DNA of 64,000 nucleotides from Allodiplogaster sudhausi (taxonomy: Eukaryota; Nematoda; Chromadorea; Rhabditida; Diplogasteridae), in the NCBI GenBank assembly GCA_945643635.1, contig CALZFC010000021.1, forward strand, positions 3,831,001 through 3,895,000, in the 5' to 3' direction. Each line of letters opens with the position of its first letter. Position 1 is the first letter of the stretch. The position numbers were made by a program, and so were the translations under genes. This document shows positions 1 through 11,940 of the stretch, piece by piece. Below the pieces are notes generated by a model, which saw only the letters and a program-made list of their open reading frames with translations, ran no database searches and was not told the origin of the DNA.

Positions 1-129
1 GAATGTGAAAACATAGTCGGGCATGGTACTGGGCCCCAGTAACAATATTAAATGGCAAAAAATTTTTTTCAAAAAATATTTTTCCGTGAACAGGTAAAAG
101 TATTGATAATTTCTGAATTGATGTATCTC

Positions 130-2541
130 GCTTCAAAGTCAATATTTTTCAATTTTCTTTTTTTTAACGGAATCAACGTTGCATTCTGAACAAAATCAGC
201 CCAGATGTCTTTCAGTCAACTATTTTTTTCACAACGAAAACTTACTTTTAATATTTGAATTTGACGGGTAAGTACCTTATACTCATTTGTGTGTGGGTGT
301 AATATCTCAAAATGTAGAGCATTAAAAACTGTATAACATATATTCTTTTCGCTTCGTGTGCACTACCCCTAAAGGGTGGAAAATAGGCTCAAATATGGCT
401 ACCTCAGATATGTAGGATTCAAGGAATGCGTAAAAAGAAGTTAAATTCTTGTTGTAACATAAAATGAACCATTTCATTCGATTCAGCACGTGCTTCTTTT
501 CAAAAAAGCTCCATATCAAAATTTCATAAAATTATCACCTTCCATGAAAAAAATGCATTTTTCGATTTTTCAGCCATTGTCAGAAAATGACCTAAAACTA
601 TTCGAATCGCTGTATTTTCAATGTTTTCAGTGAGAACAGAATGCGGATAGTACTATTCAGTACGCGACAAAATTCTCTACAACATACATCCATGACATCT
701 GGATAGGGCGTCCCTACCAATGACACTATCGATTTTCCTAAGGCGGTCGCGTTAAAACTAACAGATCCGCATTTTCCAACTTTTCGTGCAATCTTAATGT
801 TTCTTACTCATCCAATGCATCATTCTGCTCCACGAAGCACACAAAGGTCAGAACCGATGTTTGTTTTACAGATCTCTCGTGGTAAAAGCCCGCAAAAGGG
901 TTTGCACGCGCGCGGCTTCGAACCTGGGACCCATGACTTTCGACGTGCACAACCAATTGGCTAAAATGACGTTATAAAATTCATTTCTGGAAAATGACAA
1001 AACCAATCTTAAAGGTTGACCTATCAGCCGATAGCTATTTTTGCGCTCTATCGAAATAAATATATCCACCAAACAGTGTAAATTGACGGTAAGGTCAAAT
1101 AAGTGGCCAAAATATTCGAACCCAAAAAAGTAGATCAAAAAAGCTATTCATCATAACGTGATGTATGGGAAAGTTGTTCGTCTGAGCGAAAGCTATAGAA
1201 TGGCATATAACATGTGGGGACAAGTTCAATCCGCGAGCAATAACAGCCGCGAAAATTTCCCCCCAAAATATTGACTTTTCAACGGACTCTAGGGCACTTT
1301 TTCGGTACTCTTACTAATAGAGAGGACATTCTTTATCAGTCACTATTATCTATTCGGTTGGAGTACCGAAAAAGTGCCCTGAAGTCCTTTTAAAAGTAAG
1401 TTTGTTGGTGATACATTACCGCGGCCTTTATTGCTCGCGGATTGAACTTATCCCCACATGTTATATGGCATTCTATAGCTTTCGCTCAGACGAACAACTT
1501 TCCCATACATCACGTTATGATGAATAGCTTTTTTGGTCTACTTTTTTGGGTTCGAATATTTTGGCCACTTATTTGACCTTACCGTCAATTTACACTGTTT
1601 GGCGGATATATTTATTTCGATAGAGCGCAAAAATAGCTATCGGCTGATAGGTCAACCTTTAAGATTGGTTTTGTCATTTTCCAGAAATGAAATTTATAAC
1701 GTCATTTTAGCCAATTAGTTGTGCACGTCGAAAGTCATGGGTCCCAGGTTCGAAGCCGCGCGCGTGCAAACCCTTTTGCGGGCTTTTACCACGAGAGATC
1801 TGTAAAACAAACATCGGTTCTGACCTTTGTGTGCTTCGTGGAGCAGAATGATGCATTGGATGAGTAAGAAACATTAAGATTGCACGAAAAGTTGGAAAAT
1901 GCGGATCTGTTAGTTTTAACGCGACCGCCTTAGGAAAATCGATAGTGTCATTGGTAGGGACGCCCTATCCAGATGTCATGGATGTATGTTGTAGAGAATT
2001 TTGTCGCGTACTGAATAGTACTATCCGCATTCTGTTCTCACTGAAACCATTGAAAATACAGCGATTCGAATAGTTTTAGGTCATTTTCTGACAATGGCTG
2101 AAAAATCGAAAAATGTTTTTTTTTCATGGAAGATGATAATTTTATGAAATTTTGATATGGAGCTTTTTTGAAAAGAAGCACGTGCTGAATCGAATGAAAT
2201 GGTTCATTTTATGTTACAACAAGAATTTAACTCCTTTTCACGCATTCCTTGAATCCTACATATCCGAGGTACCCATATTTGAGCCTATTTTCCACCCCTT
2301 AGGGGTAGTGCACACGAAGCGAAAAGAATATATGTTATACAGTTTTTAATGTTCTACATTTTGAGATATAACACCCACACACAAATGAGTATAAGGTACT
2401 TAACCGTCAAATCCAAATATTAAAAGTAATTTTTCGATGTGAAAAAAATTGTTGACTGAAAGACGTCTGGGCTGATTTTGTTCAGAATCCAACGTTGATT
2501 CCGTTAAAAAAAATAAAATTGGCAAATATTGATATTAAAGC
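130..2541. repeat. 2.4-kb inverted repeat (foldback)
   Basis: The left arm (about 130-1310) and right arm (about 1361-2541) are reverse complements. Paired positions add up to 2671 at every point checked: 322-519 pairs with 2152-2349, 866-1138 with 1533-1805, and 1292-1310 with 1361-1379. The arms therefore have no net length difference over about 1.2 kb, with only scattered substitutions and one diverged patch near 1240-1290/1385-1430. The loop is about 50 bp. No ORF longer than 90 codons is present, so I see no transposase. Outside the arms (1-129 and 2542-2739) similarity stops and no target duplication is evident. It could be a foldback transposon or a locus giving a long double-stranded RNA. 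Confidence 0.9.
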
Positions 2542-2739
2542 AAGTTATGGGGACTTCAACTTTTTCCATACATTTGCATGCCCAGACAAGGAAAATTTTT
2601 TTTTAACAAAATTGACCTTCTAATTTTCTTCATAGTGCGCATGGGTACTCCAAATTAAATTTTGGATAACCAAATCAGAAATTTTTGCCCCGGGGCAGGC
2701 TCCCACTGAGGACTGCTTGATCCTAACAGAGAGGCTCTC

Positions 2740-4293
2740 TTAATTACTTCCACCTTCGGCATTCCTCAGCGACTGCCGTAGCAGATCGACCGTGAAGACA
2801 TCTTCGCTTCCGCTTCCCCAGCCGGTTGATACGGTGGCCCCAATATTCCTGAAAGGGTAAAAAAAGACATAAAAATGCGGCAAAGAAAAATTAATTCAAT
2901 TTCTGTGAATAAAAAATAAAACAGCCACAAAGTACTGTAGAGCAAAGGTCGTGGACAGACTTTAAAACACCTCTTGCAACTACATCATGTTTAATTTTCA
3001 CAAAAAAGATAAAATATCGCTGGGCGATCGGACGCACAAAGTACAAATGTGAATTTCGTTGTGAACCTGCGAGCAGCTAAGATATCGTCAACAGAGACCG
3101 CTGCTTCGGGAAGTGAGCTCATCAGGTAGCGAATTGCAGTATTCTCGAATGCGATGCGATCAGTAGTCTGGAGAAACAAAATAAAACCTCCTAATCTACT
3201 CTTTAAAATTGTAAAAGATGCACTTTTAAGACTCTTCCAAAAGTAAATGGCGAACCTTCCGGTTCTGCTGTGCCTGTTCTACAGCCTCTTCAACAACTTG
3301 AGCAGCCACGGCCGCTATTTCAGCTATCCGCTCCTCCCCCACATCACTGGTATTAGCACACTGCAAATATGTACATACGGCATTTACTCAAATGGCACGA
3401 CGTACCTTTTGCTTACCATAACAAATCTGAATTTCCTTCAATCAGTGCGCCCCCTGAACATTGACTGAAGAGTGACACTTTTTTATTAGCGTCCAATAAA
3501 AACCCTAACAAAACGAAACTCGGAAGATGAACCTGCGGTTTGGTGTCTTCCTTGGATATTTGTTGAGGAATGGAAGGACGGTCTTTGCTGGCGATGAGGC
3601 GAAGTAGAGTGGCGCGGTGGCTCGCCAGCACGTGCTCGGTCGCCGAGTCCACCCGCTCTAGCTGCTGGCGCAGCAGACGGTTCTCCGCGTGCAGCGAACG
3701 CAGCTGAACCAGCAAAACGAGAGATTTTCAGAAGACGGGATACAATCTATCATCAGAATACGAGCGTTTAAAAAGAAGCGTTTTATCGTCAGCTTAAAAG
3801 AGCGTAAAACTCAATCGTAATCTATTAAAATAATCCTGACTATTATAGTCGCGTATCTCTACATCACATGCTCTCTCCCCCATGTGTTAGCCAAAAAGGA
3901 CGTGAACTCAAGATTGAGTTTTTGACTCCTTTAAACGCATTAATTTCTCGATTGTAATGGAAGCCGTACGCTTGGCATCTGATGGTCACTCTGCTGGGCA
4001 TTGGAGTTGTTGTTAGGCTGCAAGTAATTAATATCTTTAAATGAACAAAAAATGTGGAATGTAGAAATAGCTAGACGATGAAAAGACATGAACAACAGAC
4101 TAATTGCACCGTAGTCGTCAGCGTACCGTAAGCTCATCAAGTGACCTCTCGAACATGACGCGAAGGCACTGGGCGCCGGAAGCGGCCTCGCTGTAGCCGG
4201 CGTCCTCGCCGAGCACGTACACCAGCTGCTGCAAGTCCGCCAGCATTCCAGCCACGTCCACCACCGAGTTCATCACGGTGCCGACGCCGGACA
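2740..4293 (-). CDS. 3' part of an unrecognised coiled-coil protein
   Basis: Five minus-strand exons join in phase: 4293-4127, 3703-3533, 3360-3256, 3167-3067 and 2848-2740, with the stop at 2740-2742. All have AG acceptors and GT donors. The product fragment is about 190 residues. Exon 3703-3533 is heptad-like (LRSLHAENRLLRQQLERV) and exon 3360-3256 is an Ala/Glu-rich helix. The C-terminus is Gly/Ser-rich and ends ...LRNAEGGSN. No catalytic motif is visible. The first listed exon starts mid-codon, so further 5' exons must lie upstream, but I could not find them between 4294 and 6000. I do not recognise the family. A cytoskeletal or trafficking adaptor would fit the composition, but that is only a guess. 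Confidence 0.65.
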
Positions 4294-6014
4294 CTTCAAA
4301 ACCGCATATCAGAAAATTGCACTTATAATTGAAGTCTAGAAAACATATTGTAATAAAAATATCTAGCTAATTATTCGAAATTAGTAAGGTAAGAAAAATA
4401 GAAAAATTAACATTAAAAAAAAATTAATCTGTGTGCAATAATGTGTGCAATAAGCTTCTTGCAAGTTGGTGTGATGACCTTATGTAGCGGGTACAGTATG
4501 CTCGCCTTCTGCACGAGGTATTTCAAGGTTCAAAAATTAAAGATATCTTAAAAACTTAAAAGCACAGCAAAAATCCAAGCGTCTTTGTATTAACAGTAAG
4601 TCTCATGTGCCATGAAAATAGTGCAAGACTTTGACATTTAAGGTATCCACCGAGTTGCAACTCTGACATTATTTTTCTTTGATGTTTACTACTTGATATA
4701 ATTTTTTCTTCCAATATGCCAAGAGTGTCCAAAATATTCCCCGATGATTCATTAGTCGCACTGAAGCGGGTTGAAGATGTAATCATGCCACATATACACA
4801 CCAGTTCGAAGGCGAAGCTTGAACCTAGGATCAGCAGCGGGGGAGTATCGAATGAAGAAAGGGGATAGTTACTCTCCTTTCACTCACTCAACACCGCCAT
4901 GCTATTACAACACTATCCTCATCTCCCTCTCTTTCCACATCCCACGAGTGCCCCCTCAGCTAGACGCCGATCTGCTGGACCTTTCGCTGCTATCTTCTGC
5001 TAACCAGGGGTGGCCGGCCTCGGCCCTGGCCCCCGGAGCCCGGGGCCCTGGGCCCGGGCCCGGGGCCGGGGCCGACCCTGGGGGCCGGGGCCGGGGCCGA
5101 CCCTGGGGGCCGGGGCCGGGGCCGAGCTCGGGAGCGGGGGCCGGGGCCGGGGCCGACCCTGGGGGCTGCGGAAAATTAAATGAATTTCACCCCCAGTTGA
5201 ACAAATTATGAGCAAATTTATGATGAAATGTGTCAGTTTGCGTTACAGATGTATTGCGCATACGCATTTTCTCAATTTTGGATGGATTTTTCCCCGTTGC
5301 GAATTTTTTTAAAGAATATTTTTTAGCTTTGGGGTTGGGGCCTCCTTCGGGGCCGACCACGGGGGCCGGGGCCGACCTTGGGGGCCGGGGCCGGGGCCTA
5401 CCCTGGGGGCCGGGGCCGGATATTTTCGGCCCCGGCCACCCCTGCTGCTAACTCTCACTCTCTCCCTTCTTGTCTGTGTATCTATCGCGATTGGCGAGTG
5501 CATTGTCTTGCCGAGAGCCCCCAGCACATCCGGGAAGCAGTCGCCACCTCCCGCACTCTCTCTCGTACTATGCCAATATTCAGCAATCCCAGTGATGTTG
5601 CCTTTCGTCTCCGGAGTTTCAAAAGTTCCTTTTACCTTATGCTGGTTGCTGGGTGTCAGCCAATGTTTGAGCGTTTACTTCTCTGCTATTTTGCTTCCGC
5701 CGTTCATGCAACAGCCAGCAGACTTTCTTTTGTTGTTCAAGGGGAAGGGGGGGAGTGGGTAGTGAGGAAATGTGAGAGAGTAGCAGGGAGTGAGATGGAA
5801 ATAAAACTCGAGAGAAATCATAAAAGAAAAGCAGACTGAGAATTGCGACAGATTTGCATTACCCAAAAACATATTCTCCATTTTTTCACCCCTCGCACTG
5901 TTTTCTTTTCTCTTGTGGTTCATGCGAGCGAATGCAATGGTATTCAGAGAGTGCATGCAAACAATCGTAAATATTAAAAAGTGATTTACACAGGTTCTCC
6001 CATAGTCAGGAGCG
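4294..6014. other. Non-coding stretch between divergent genes
   Basis: Apart from the miniature transposon at 5005-5444 I see no supported gene here. 4294-4800 is AT-rich and might contain the missing 5' exons of the minus-strand coiled-coil gene. 5445-6014 should hold the promoter of the SMYD-type gene starting at 6015. No TATA box or known operator stood out. The open frames across 4819-5527 come from the GC-rich repeat (Pro-Gly and Gly-Ala runs on both strands) and are not credible proteins. Confidence 0.6.
5005..5444. mobile_element. hAT-like miniature transposon with GGGGCC repeats
   Basis: The 440-bp insert begins CAGGGGTGGCCGG and ends with its exact reverse complement, a 13-bp perfect terminal inverted repeat. 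It is flanked by the 8-bp direct repeat CTGCTAAC at 4997-5004 and 5445-5452. An 8-bp target duplication with CAGGG ends is typical of hAT-superfamily elements. The inside is two clusters (about 5025-5165 and 5335-5425) of imperfect GGGGCCGGGGCCGA-type units separated by about 160 bp of AT-rich unique DNA. It has no transposase frame and must be non-autonomous. The clean target duplication suggests a fairly recent insertion. Confidence 0.85.
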
Positions 6015-8984
6015 ATGCCCGAACACTCGGCTGGTGCGAGTTCCTCGTCAGCCTCACCCCCGAAGGGAATCGTCTTCTATCCCTTCTCGTACGCTCTCTA
6101 CACAGACGAGCTGACTTCCTTCTGCTGGTATTGCCTCAAGACTGACCTTGACATTAGGTTTGCGAGGACTGGTGATAAGTGATGTTTTCCCTTCATTTTC
6201 CACTCTTCTTACACAGTGAACGTCCTGTCAGAAAATCTGTCATCGCCATAAAAATTTATGTTTGCTCATATATTCCGAGCGTGCAGTTCGTCATGATTCT
6301 CATAATTCTATAAGGAGGCAGTTTATAAGAATGCCAAGGACTATCACTAGAAAGATAAGATAGCAAGGAGAGCGCTATGTTTTCTCTCCTCACTCTCCTC
6401 TATAAACAAAATGCTCTAATCTCTAAAATAAAAGGAATTTCTAGACTACGAAGATGCGGTGGCTGTCACTTTGCAATCTATTGCAATCATGAGTGCCAGA
6501 AGCTGGGATGGAAGGATCACAAGGTCTGTTTATTTATCTTGCCTTTGCTATTGACACATCGAAAAATGATCATTTCGGTATACAATTTCAATCTTCGCTT
6601 AGAAGCCGATTAGGATAAAAAAAAAGACGATAACTGCTGAGGTAATTACATTCCATTACCAGGGAGAGTGCAAAGGATTCAAGAAGGTTGAGAATCTGCC
6701 AGACATCGAGGTACGACTTCTCGGCCGAATCGTCGTCCGCTATAAGGTTCGTAAACACTTTTCTTAAACATTACTTTAAAGAAGCATGTTGCGTGGGTTA
6801 AAATAATATCGCTCTCAGTTCGAAGCAAACATACGGGTCTAAAGTTCATTAGAGTTCAGCACATTGCATAGGATATCTACAAAGGCCGCGACAAGACGGA
6901 AGAGGGCTTCTACCAAGATCGCCAATCACGGCGCTCCATTATGGACATTTGGTCGCACGCTGATAAGATGATCAAGGATCCTGTCGCCATCAAAAAATTC
7001 GAGGGTTAAAAATTCTAAGGATAACTTACTGGTTAATTTGTATCACAGCTAAAAAAGTACGCCGGTTGTGGCATATATATATATACATTTTATATGTAAA
7101 AATGAACAGTGCATTCTTATCCAGACGGATGTTTCAGAAGTGTACGCTTGCCTTGTCGAGTTCTACGAAGAGAAGCACTTGATGTCAAAGGAGACGGTCT
7201 TCCAGTTGCACTGCCGGGACTACATCAACCGACACGCGATCTGTGACAAGGGATATGTGCGAGTAAGCTCACTTCCATCTTTCTCCTACCCCTGCATAAT
7301 AAGCATGAAATGCAGGAGATCGGGAAGGGCCTCTACCTCGACCTCTGCGAGTACGACCACAGCTGCCGCCCCAACGCCATCTACACCTGCGATGGCTTCG
7401 TCTCCACCCTCCGTGCACTCTCGTCTGGCGTCACCCTCGCAGACATCAAGAACACTCACTACACATACATTGATCTGCTAAAGTTAGTCACTTCATTAAT
7501 AACATCAAACAACTAATAACAGAACAATGCATCAGACCCTAAGGAACAATCATGGTTTGTAGCCCAGTACAGCAGCGTCGTAAGCTGCTGCGAGACACGT
7601 GGTACTTTGACTGCATGTGCGAACGATGCATCGACCAGTCCGACCATCGCCTCTCCGCTGTTCTCTGTCCAAACTGCCAGGTGAAATAACGTTTTTTACC
7701 GCAAATATTTCAATTCCGTTTAAAAACAATCTTGTCTTAGCAAGGTGAGCAGGAGACGCTGTGCATCTTTGGCGAGCACCCGTACAAGGATCCCGAATCG
7801 CAGAAGATAACTTGTCCGAAGTGTTCGAACGAGGTTAGGCTTACCATTAGTTTAACATTAGTAAACAACGAGAAAACATGGCTACCTCATGGTCAGGTGC
7901 AAAAAGAGTACGTCGTGCTGTGCATCGAAAGCATGCGACAGGTCGACAACATTTTTGAAGACGCCGACCTGAAGAAAGTGAGTGAAGGCATTGGCCTCAA
8001 CGGATAACACTCTCAATGGATTCAGCTGGGCCGCAAGGAACAGATTGACTTTCTCGACGAGTTGTTCACGAGGTACATGCAGATTCTTCCACCGACAAAC
8101 GTCTTCCTCGGCCGTCTCATTCAGGTATTTTAAAAGAGCTCAGTGATTCTGAATCATTGTCGCTATTATGCGTAGAGACTTTTTTTTTACATTATAGGGC
8201 TTAATTAGCCGATCGTCTTCGAACGAGGATTTGTTACGTCTACATCTCGCATCTGAGGTTTCCGATACGCATTTTGTACATTGGAAGATGAGCGAGCTTC
8301 TACTCGTTTCATGTTTTTTTTTTTAGAAAATGTAGATCTATTATTTAACTTGAGCCATGCGTACGCATTTGCTTCCCACACAATCACCCAGCCGTCGCTT
8401 TCCACGTCCGAAACATTGGCATCTTCCTCTCAAATCTTGGCAAGCACGAAGAGGCCCTGCCGTATTTTGAGTCAGTTGCATAGTACCCAATATTCAGTAG
8501 AGATGAATGAGTTGAGTGAACCAATTCAAGAGATAGCAATGGAGAATGTTGCCAGAGACGCGCAGCAGATGCTCGAGTTCGTGCTGGGCACGAGCCACTC
8601 GCTCTTCGAGGAAGTCTCCGAGCTGCGCAGCCAATCTGAGACTAAGCTCAGCGACCAGCGGAAGAGAGAACGATTCGCCAATCTCACCATGGACCAGAGA
8701 AGGCGGCTGATCGAGGAGGACGTCAGGTCTGACAGGGAGTACTTCTTTATCTTGCAACGTTCGAAATTAGGAAAGTTGGCGCCATCGCTGTCTAATTTTC
8801 AATCTAATTTTGTCAAGCCCTTGATTTGGATCACAGTGAAAAATAACTGCGATATTTAAGATGGATTCGCATCGCGGAAGCTGAGCCAGAGAAGTCAAAC
8901 AGTAATGGAGACGGAGGAAAGGAGCCCGGGCAGGCGGCAAATGTTGTGACTCCCGAAGATGACGAACTGCCTCCGCTTGTCTAG
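6015..8984 (+). CDS. SMYD-type lysine methyltransferase (MYND + SET)
   Basis: Fifteen exons join in phase to give 573 residues: 6015-6157, 6445-6523, 6663-6746, 6872-7004, 7049-7095, 7125-7262, 7316-7486, 7573-7680, 7741-7833, 7897-7977, 8026-8124, 8198-8257, 8355-8474, 8533-8774, 8861-8984. The MYND zinc finger has ligands C37, C40, C52, C55, C61, C65, H73 and C77. The SET core includes EIGKGLYLDL and HSCRPN (near residue 228), with a following TYIDLL. The post-SET cysteines are CMCERC (279-284). A helical C-terminal part (NLGKHEEALPYFES) resembles SMYD TPR-like repeats. SMYD proteins use S-adenosylmethionine to methylate lysines on histones or cytoplasmic proteins. The closest feel is SMYD3. 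The product is longer than SMYD3 (about 430) because of a charged, acidic C-terminal tail. Exon 5, over an AT repeat, is the least certain. Confidence 0.9.
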
Positions 8985-10588
8985 GCTTGCCGGATGGACA
9001 TTCATGTGACACACAATTGATTCTGCAGTCTTTCCGCCATTTATAGCATCATATGAAAAAAATGAGCAGCAATCAGTAAAACATATTGTGTACGTTGTTT
9101 TTTTTATATTTGAATTCATTGTCCACTCGACGCGATTAGTTTGCTGTTTCCTCCTTTAACTGCAGAATGCTTGGACAAGATGCCGGAGGGGAAGCATGAA
9201 TTGTTGTAGTTGATAAATTCATATCAGTTGTTGCCTGTTTCTGTATTCTTTTTATTTTCAACTATTTCCGGCGACCGTACCAGTGCTCAAATTCTTCAGC
9301 CCATTTCAATTGTTAACCCAATCTTCCTCCTCACAGCGTTCACAAATTTGCCTTGCTTTAAAGCCATCCATTCTTGTCAACAACGATCGTGCTATTTCAT
9401 GATGTCTCTTTCATCTAATAAACGCGTCCTGTATGCATACATCTACTGTCTCAACCTGACATGGCGCTTCTTTATTATTGTTTATAAATATTGGTAATTA
9501 TTTCCGGTCGCAATGAATGCAAACCGTAATTTTTGGAGCCTAATAATGAGGAGAACGAAACAAATAAATAATAACGTATCAGTGATGTAGCGATGTACAA
9601 CTGAATAAGGAGCCATGATTGGGGAGCAACTGTATGCAGATCTCTCACTACAACAGTGCAGTGGGGTTTCGAGATCGTCACCCACACACATTTGTCTGCA
9701 GAATGAAAAGTTTCCTAGCGAACAAACGCGGTATGAAATTATTATAGCGAAACATTCGTCTTTCAGAGTTATCCCATTCCATCATCCCTCTTCCCCACCC
9801 CAATCTCTCCTTAGCACATACTCTTAACCGCCACTGTCTTCTCCGCCTTTCTGTGCACTTCATGTGATGAGAAGAGGGCAGCATGACTCAGAGATAGGAA
9901 GCCTTGCCAAGAGAACTCTACCCTTCAACATCGCCTTGTCTGGCATTTTTTGCCTCACCCGTTCGTCTACTGAGGTCTACACGCTGTCTCGTTCTCACAT
10001 TACCTTCTCTCTTTCTCTCTCCCTCTCTAGCTTTTTCTTCTTTTCTCTGTCTCTATCTCCCACATCCTCTTTCGCGCTCTCACTATTTCGTCTCCAGTCC
10101 TCTCTTTGGGCATGACATCAACGTCTAGCCTAGATGTTTCGGTTGCGGATTAGTGTTTTCCTTTCCTCCATTTACTAAATTTCCACTGTGAATGCACAAT
10201 TTATCAATCACACTTTGTAACGCAAAGAAATGTAATGTTGAAGTACAGCGACTCAAGAAGGGATAAACCACTGTTTCCCCTTTATTCTTCAATAGTGATA
10301 TTCGCCCATTCACCTATTCACTAAGCTTACACCCACATTCACCCCAAATAATAAAATACCTAGCTTGGGGAATGTGGGTGATTGTGGTGAATGGGTGAAA
10401 ATCACTATTTGCCCAGAAACATAAATATGTACGCCTACAGTATGATCAAATTCGTGCGAGGACCTTTGGCTCTTTAAACTCAAAAGTCTCAATTATGCTG
10501 CTTACAACTCTGTAAGTACTCAAAACTTAATGTTAACATGCATAATAAATCGCTAAAAAATCTGCGAAAGCAGAAAAACACACATTGC
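8985..10588. other. Intergenic, no gene seen
   Basis: This is the downstream region of the SMYD-type gene. Several AATAAA hexamers occur (for example near 9416), any of which could serve as its poly(A) signal. The rest is pyrimidine-rich sequence from about 9990 plus a compact hairpin at 10291-10409. The open frames here are low-complexity Ser/Leu runs with no support as genes. Confidence 0.6.
10291..10409. repeat. 119-bp hairpin, possible MITE
   Basis: The ends AATAGTGAT and ATCACTATT are inverted. Pairing continues through CCCATTCACC/GGTGAATGGG and CACCCACATTC/AATGTGGGTG to a short AT-rich loop near 10350. The palindrome ends sharply, as a miniature inverted-repeat element would. No clear target duplication is seen. 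Confidence 0.6.
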
Positions 10589-11724
10589 ACCTCATTTCGC
10601 TCATTTCTTCGCACTTCCTTGCACCTCATTATTTTGGCACTTTGCCAATTCCGGGCTGCCTCAACCACACATGCAGCCAAACACATGAAAAACATTAAAT
10701 ATATACACTTACAACTTACTTTTCCACTCTCTCTCTATTTCTCTGTCTTCCTCTCGCATTCCTCTGTTTCTCTGCAAAAATTTGCATTTTTTCGTGTCCA
10801 TTGAACGCATTCACAAGTCATTTAAAGTTTTTGTCACAATGCCAACATGTGTGCGTTTACGCATTTTTTTCCGATTAAAACACATTAAAACACTTACAAA
10901 GAGACCGAAAGTTGACTCTCTCTCTCTATACCAGTGAATTGTACAAAGTAAGAGCTTTGTAATGAGCTACAGAGAGAGGTATATAATTCACGTTGAGCGT
11001 TCTCACAGACACTTACCAGTAAACGATCAAGTCCTGAAGAAGCCTGTTCACATTGAAAGAAAGAGAGAGAGAGACGACTTAGAGAGAGAAAGAGAGAGAA
11101 AGAGAGTTCTATCATGTCTCTCCCACTCTACTCTTACTCTCTGATTTTTTTTTGTAATTTAATGTATCGTTTAAAGCAGTAAAACTCTTAAAATAATAAT
11201 TTTTTGGCACTTTGCCAGCATTCCAAGTACGCACACTCAGCATCATGAACTCCCTTTGAAAACTCGGCAAGTGTAGGTTGCGCAAATTCATAGGCATCCA
11301 GCGCTTTCTGTCCAAATTCGGTTCAATTTCCCAGACAACTTGACTCGGCCGTCCTGGCTCTGCATTAAGCTGAGCTGAGATGGCCTTCTTGGCTCTGCGT
11401 TCAGTTGAGCTGAGTTGGCCGTCTTGGGTCGGTGTGCCGTCGAGCTGAGATGGCCTTCTTAGCTCTACGTGCAGTGGAGCCGGGATAGGCCTTTTTTAAT
11501 AGTTTTTTTTTATTAATTGTAAAATGACGATGTGCAGCTTAGAATTACCTGAAAAATTAGGAGTCTTTTTTAGTGCATAGAATTACTTAAACTCTTAAAC
11601 TTCGCATGCTTTCTGATGTGCTGTATTCGTAAGCTCTTTGGTGTGCTCTGAACTCTTCTTCAAACCTTTGATGTCTTCCTTTCTGTTCTTGCACTCCAGC
11701 TAAAAACTCATTAGCTCTTTACTC

Positions 11725-11940
11725 CCTAAGCTTAGCTGAGTCCCGATACTTAAAAAAAACTCCTTAACTCCCCAGGCTTAGCTGACACCCTGAACTCTAA
11801 AAACTCCTTAAGTCTTCTTTAACTCCCTAAGCTTAGCTGAGACCCTGAGCTCTAAAAACTCCTTAACTCTTGTTTAACTCCCTAAGCTTAACTGAGCCCC
11901 AAAACTCTAAAAACTCCTAAACTCTCCTTAGCTCTTTTAA
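11725..11940. repeat. Minisatellite, about 55-bp unit
   Basis: About four imperfect copies of a unit with the core CTCCCTAAGCTTAGCTGAG followed by an ACTCTAAAAACTCCTTAACT-type segment. The same array recurs at 16429-16644 in the second copy of the tandem duplication. Just upstream, 11340-11490 holds a second short family built on GAGCTGAGATGGCCTTCTT. Confidence 0.75.

Noticed and set aside
880..960. tRNA-like B box (GGTTCGAAGCC) in both arms of the inverted repeat, also at 1745-1760
   Set aside because: The T-stem does not pair and no acceptor stem or convincing A box is present, so I do not call a tRNA or SINE.
4819..5527. Long GC-rich frames on both strands encoding Pro-Gly and Gly-Ala runs
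   Set aside because: They are translations of the GGGGCC-type repeat inside a transposon-like insert with target duplications. They open on both strands at once and lack splice or family support.
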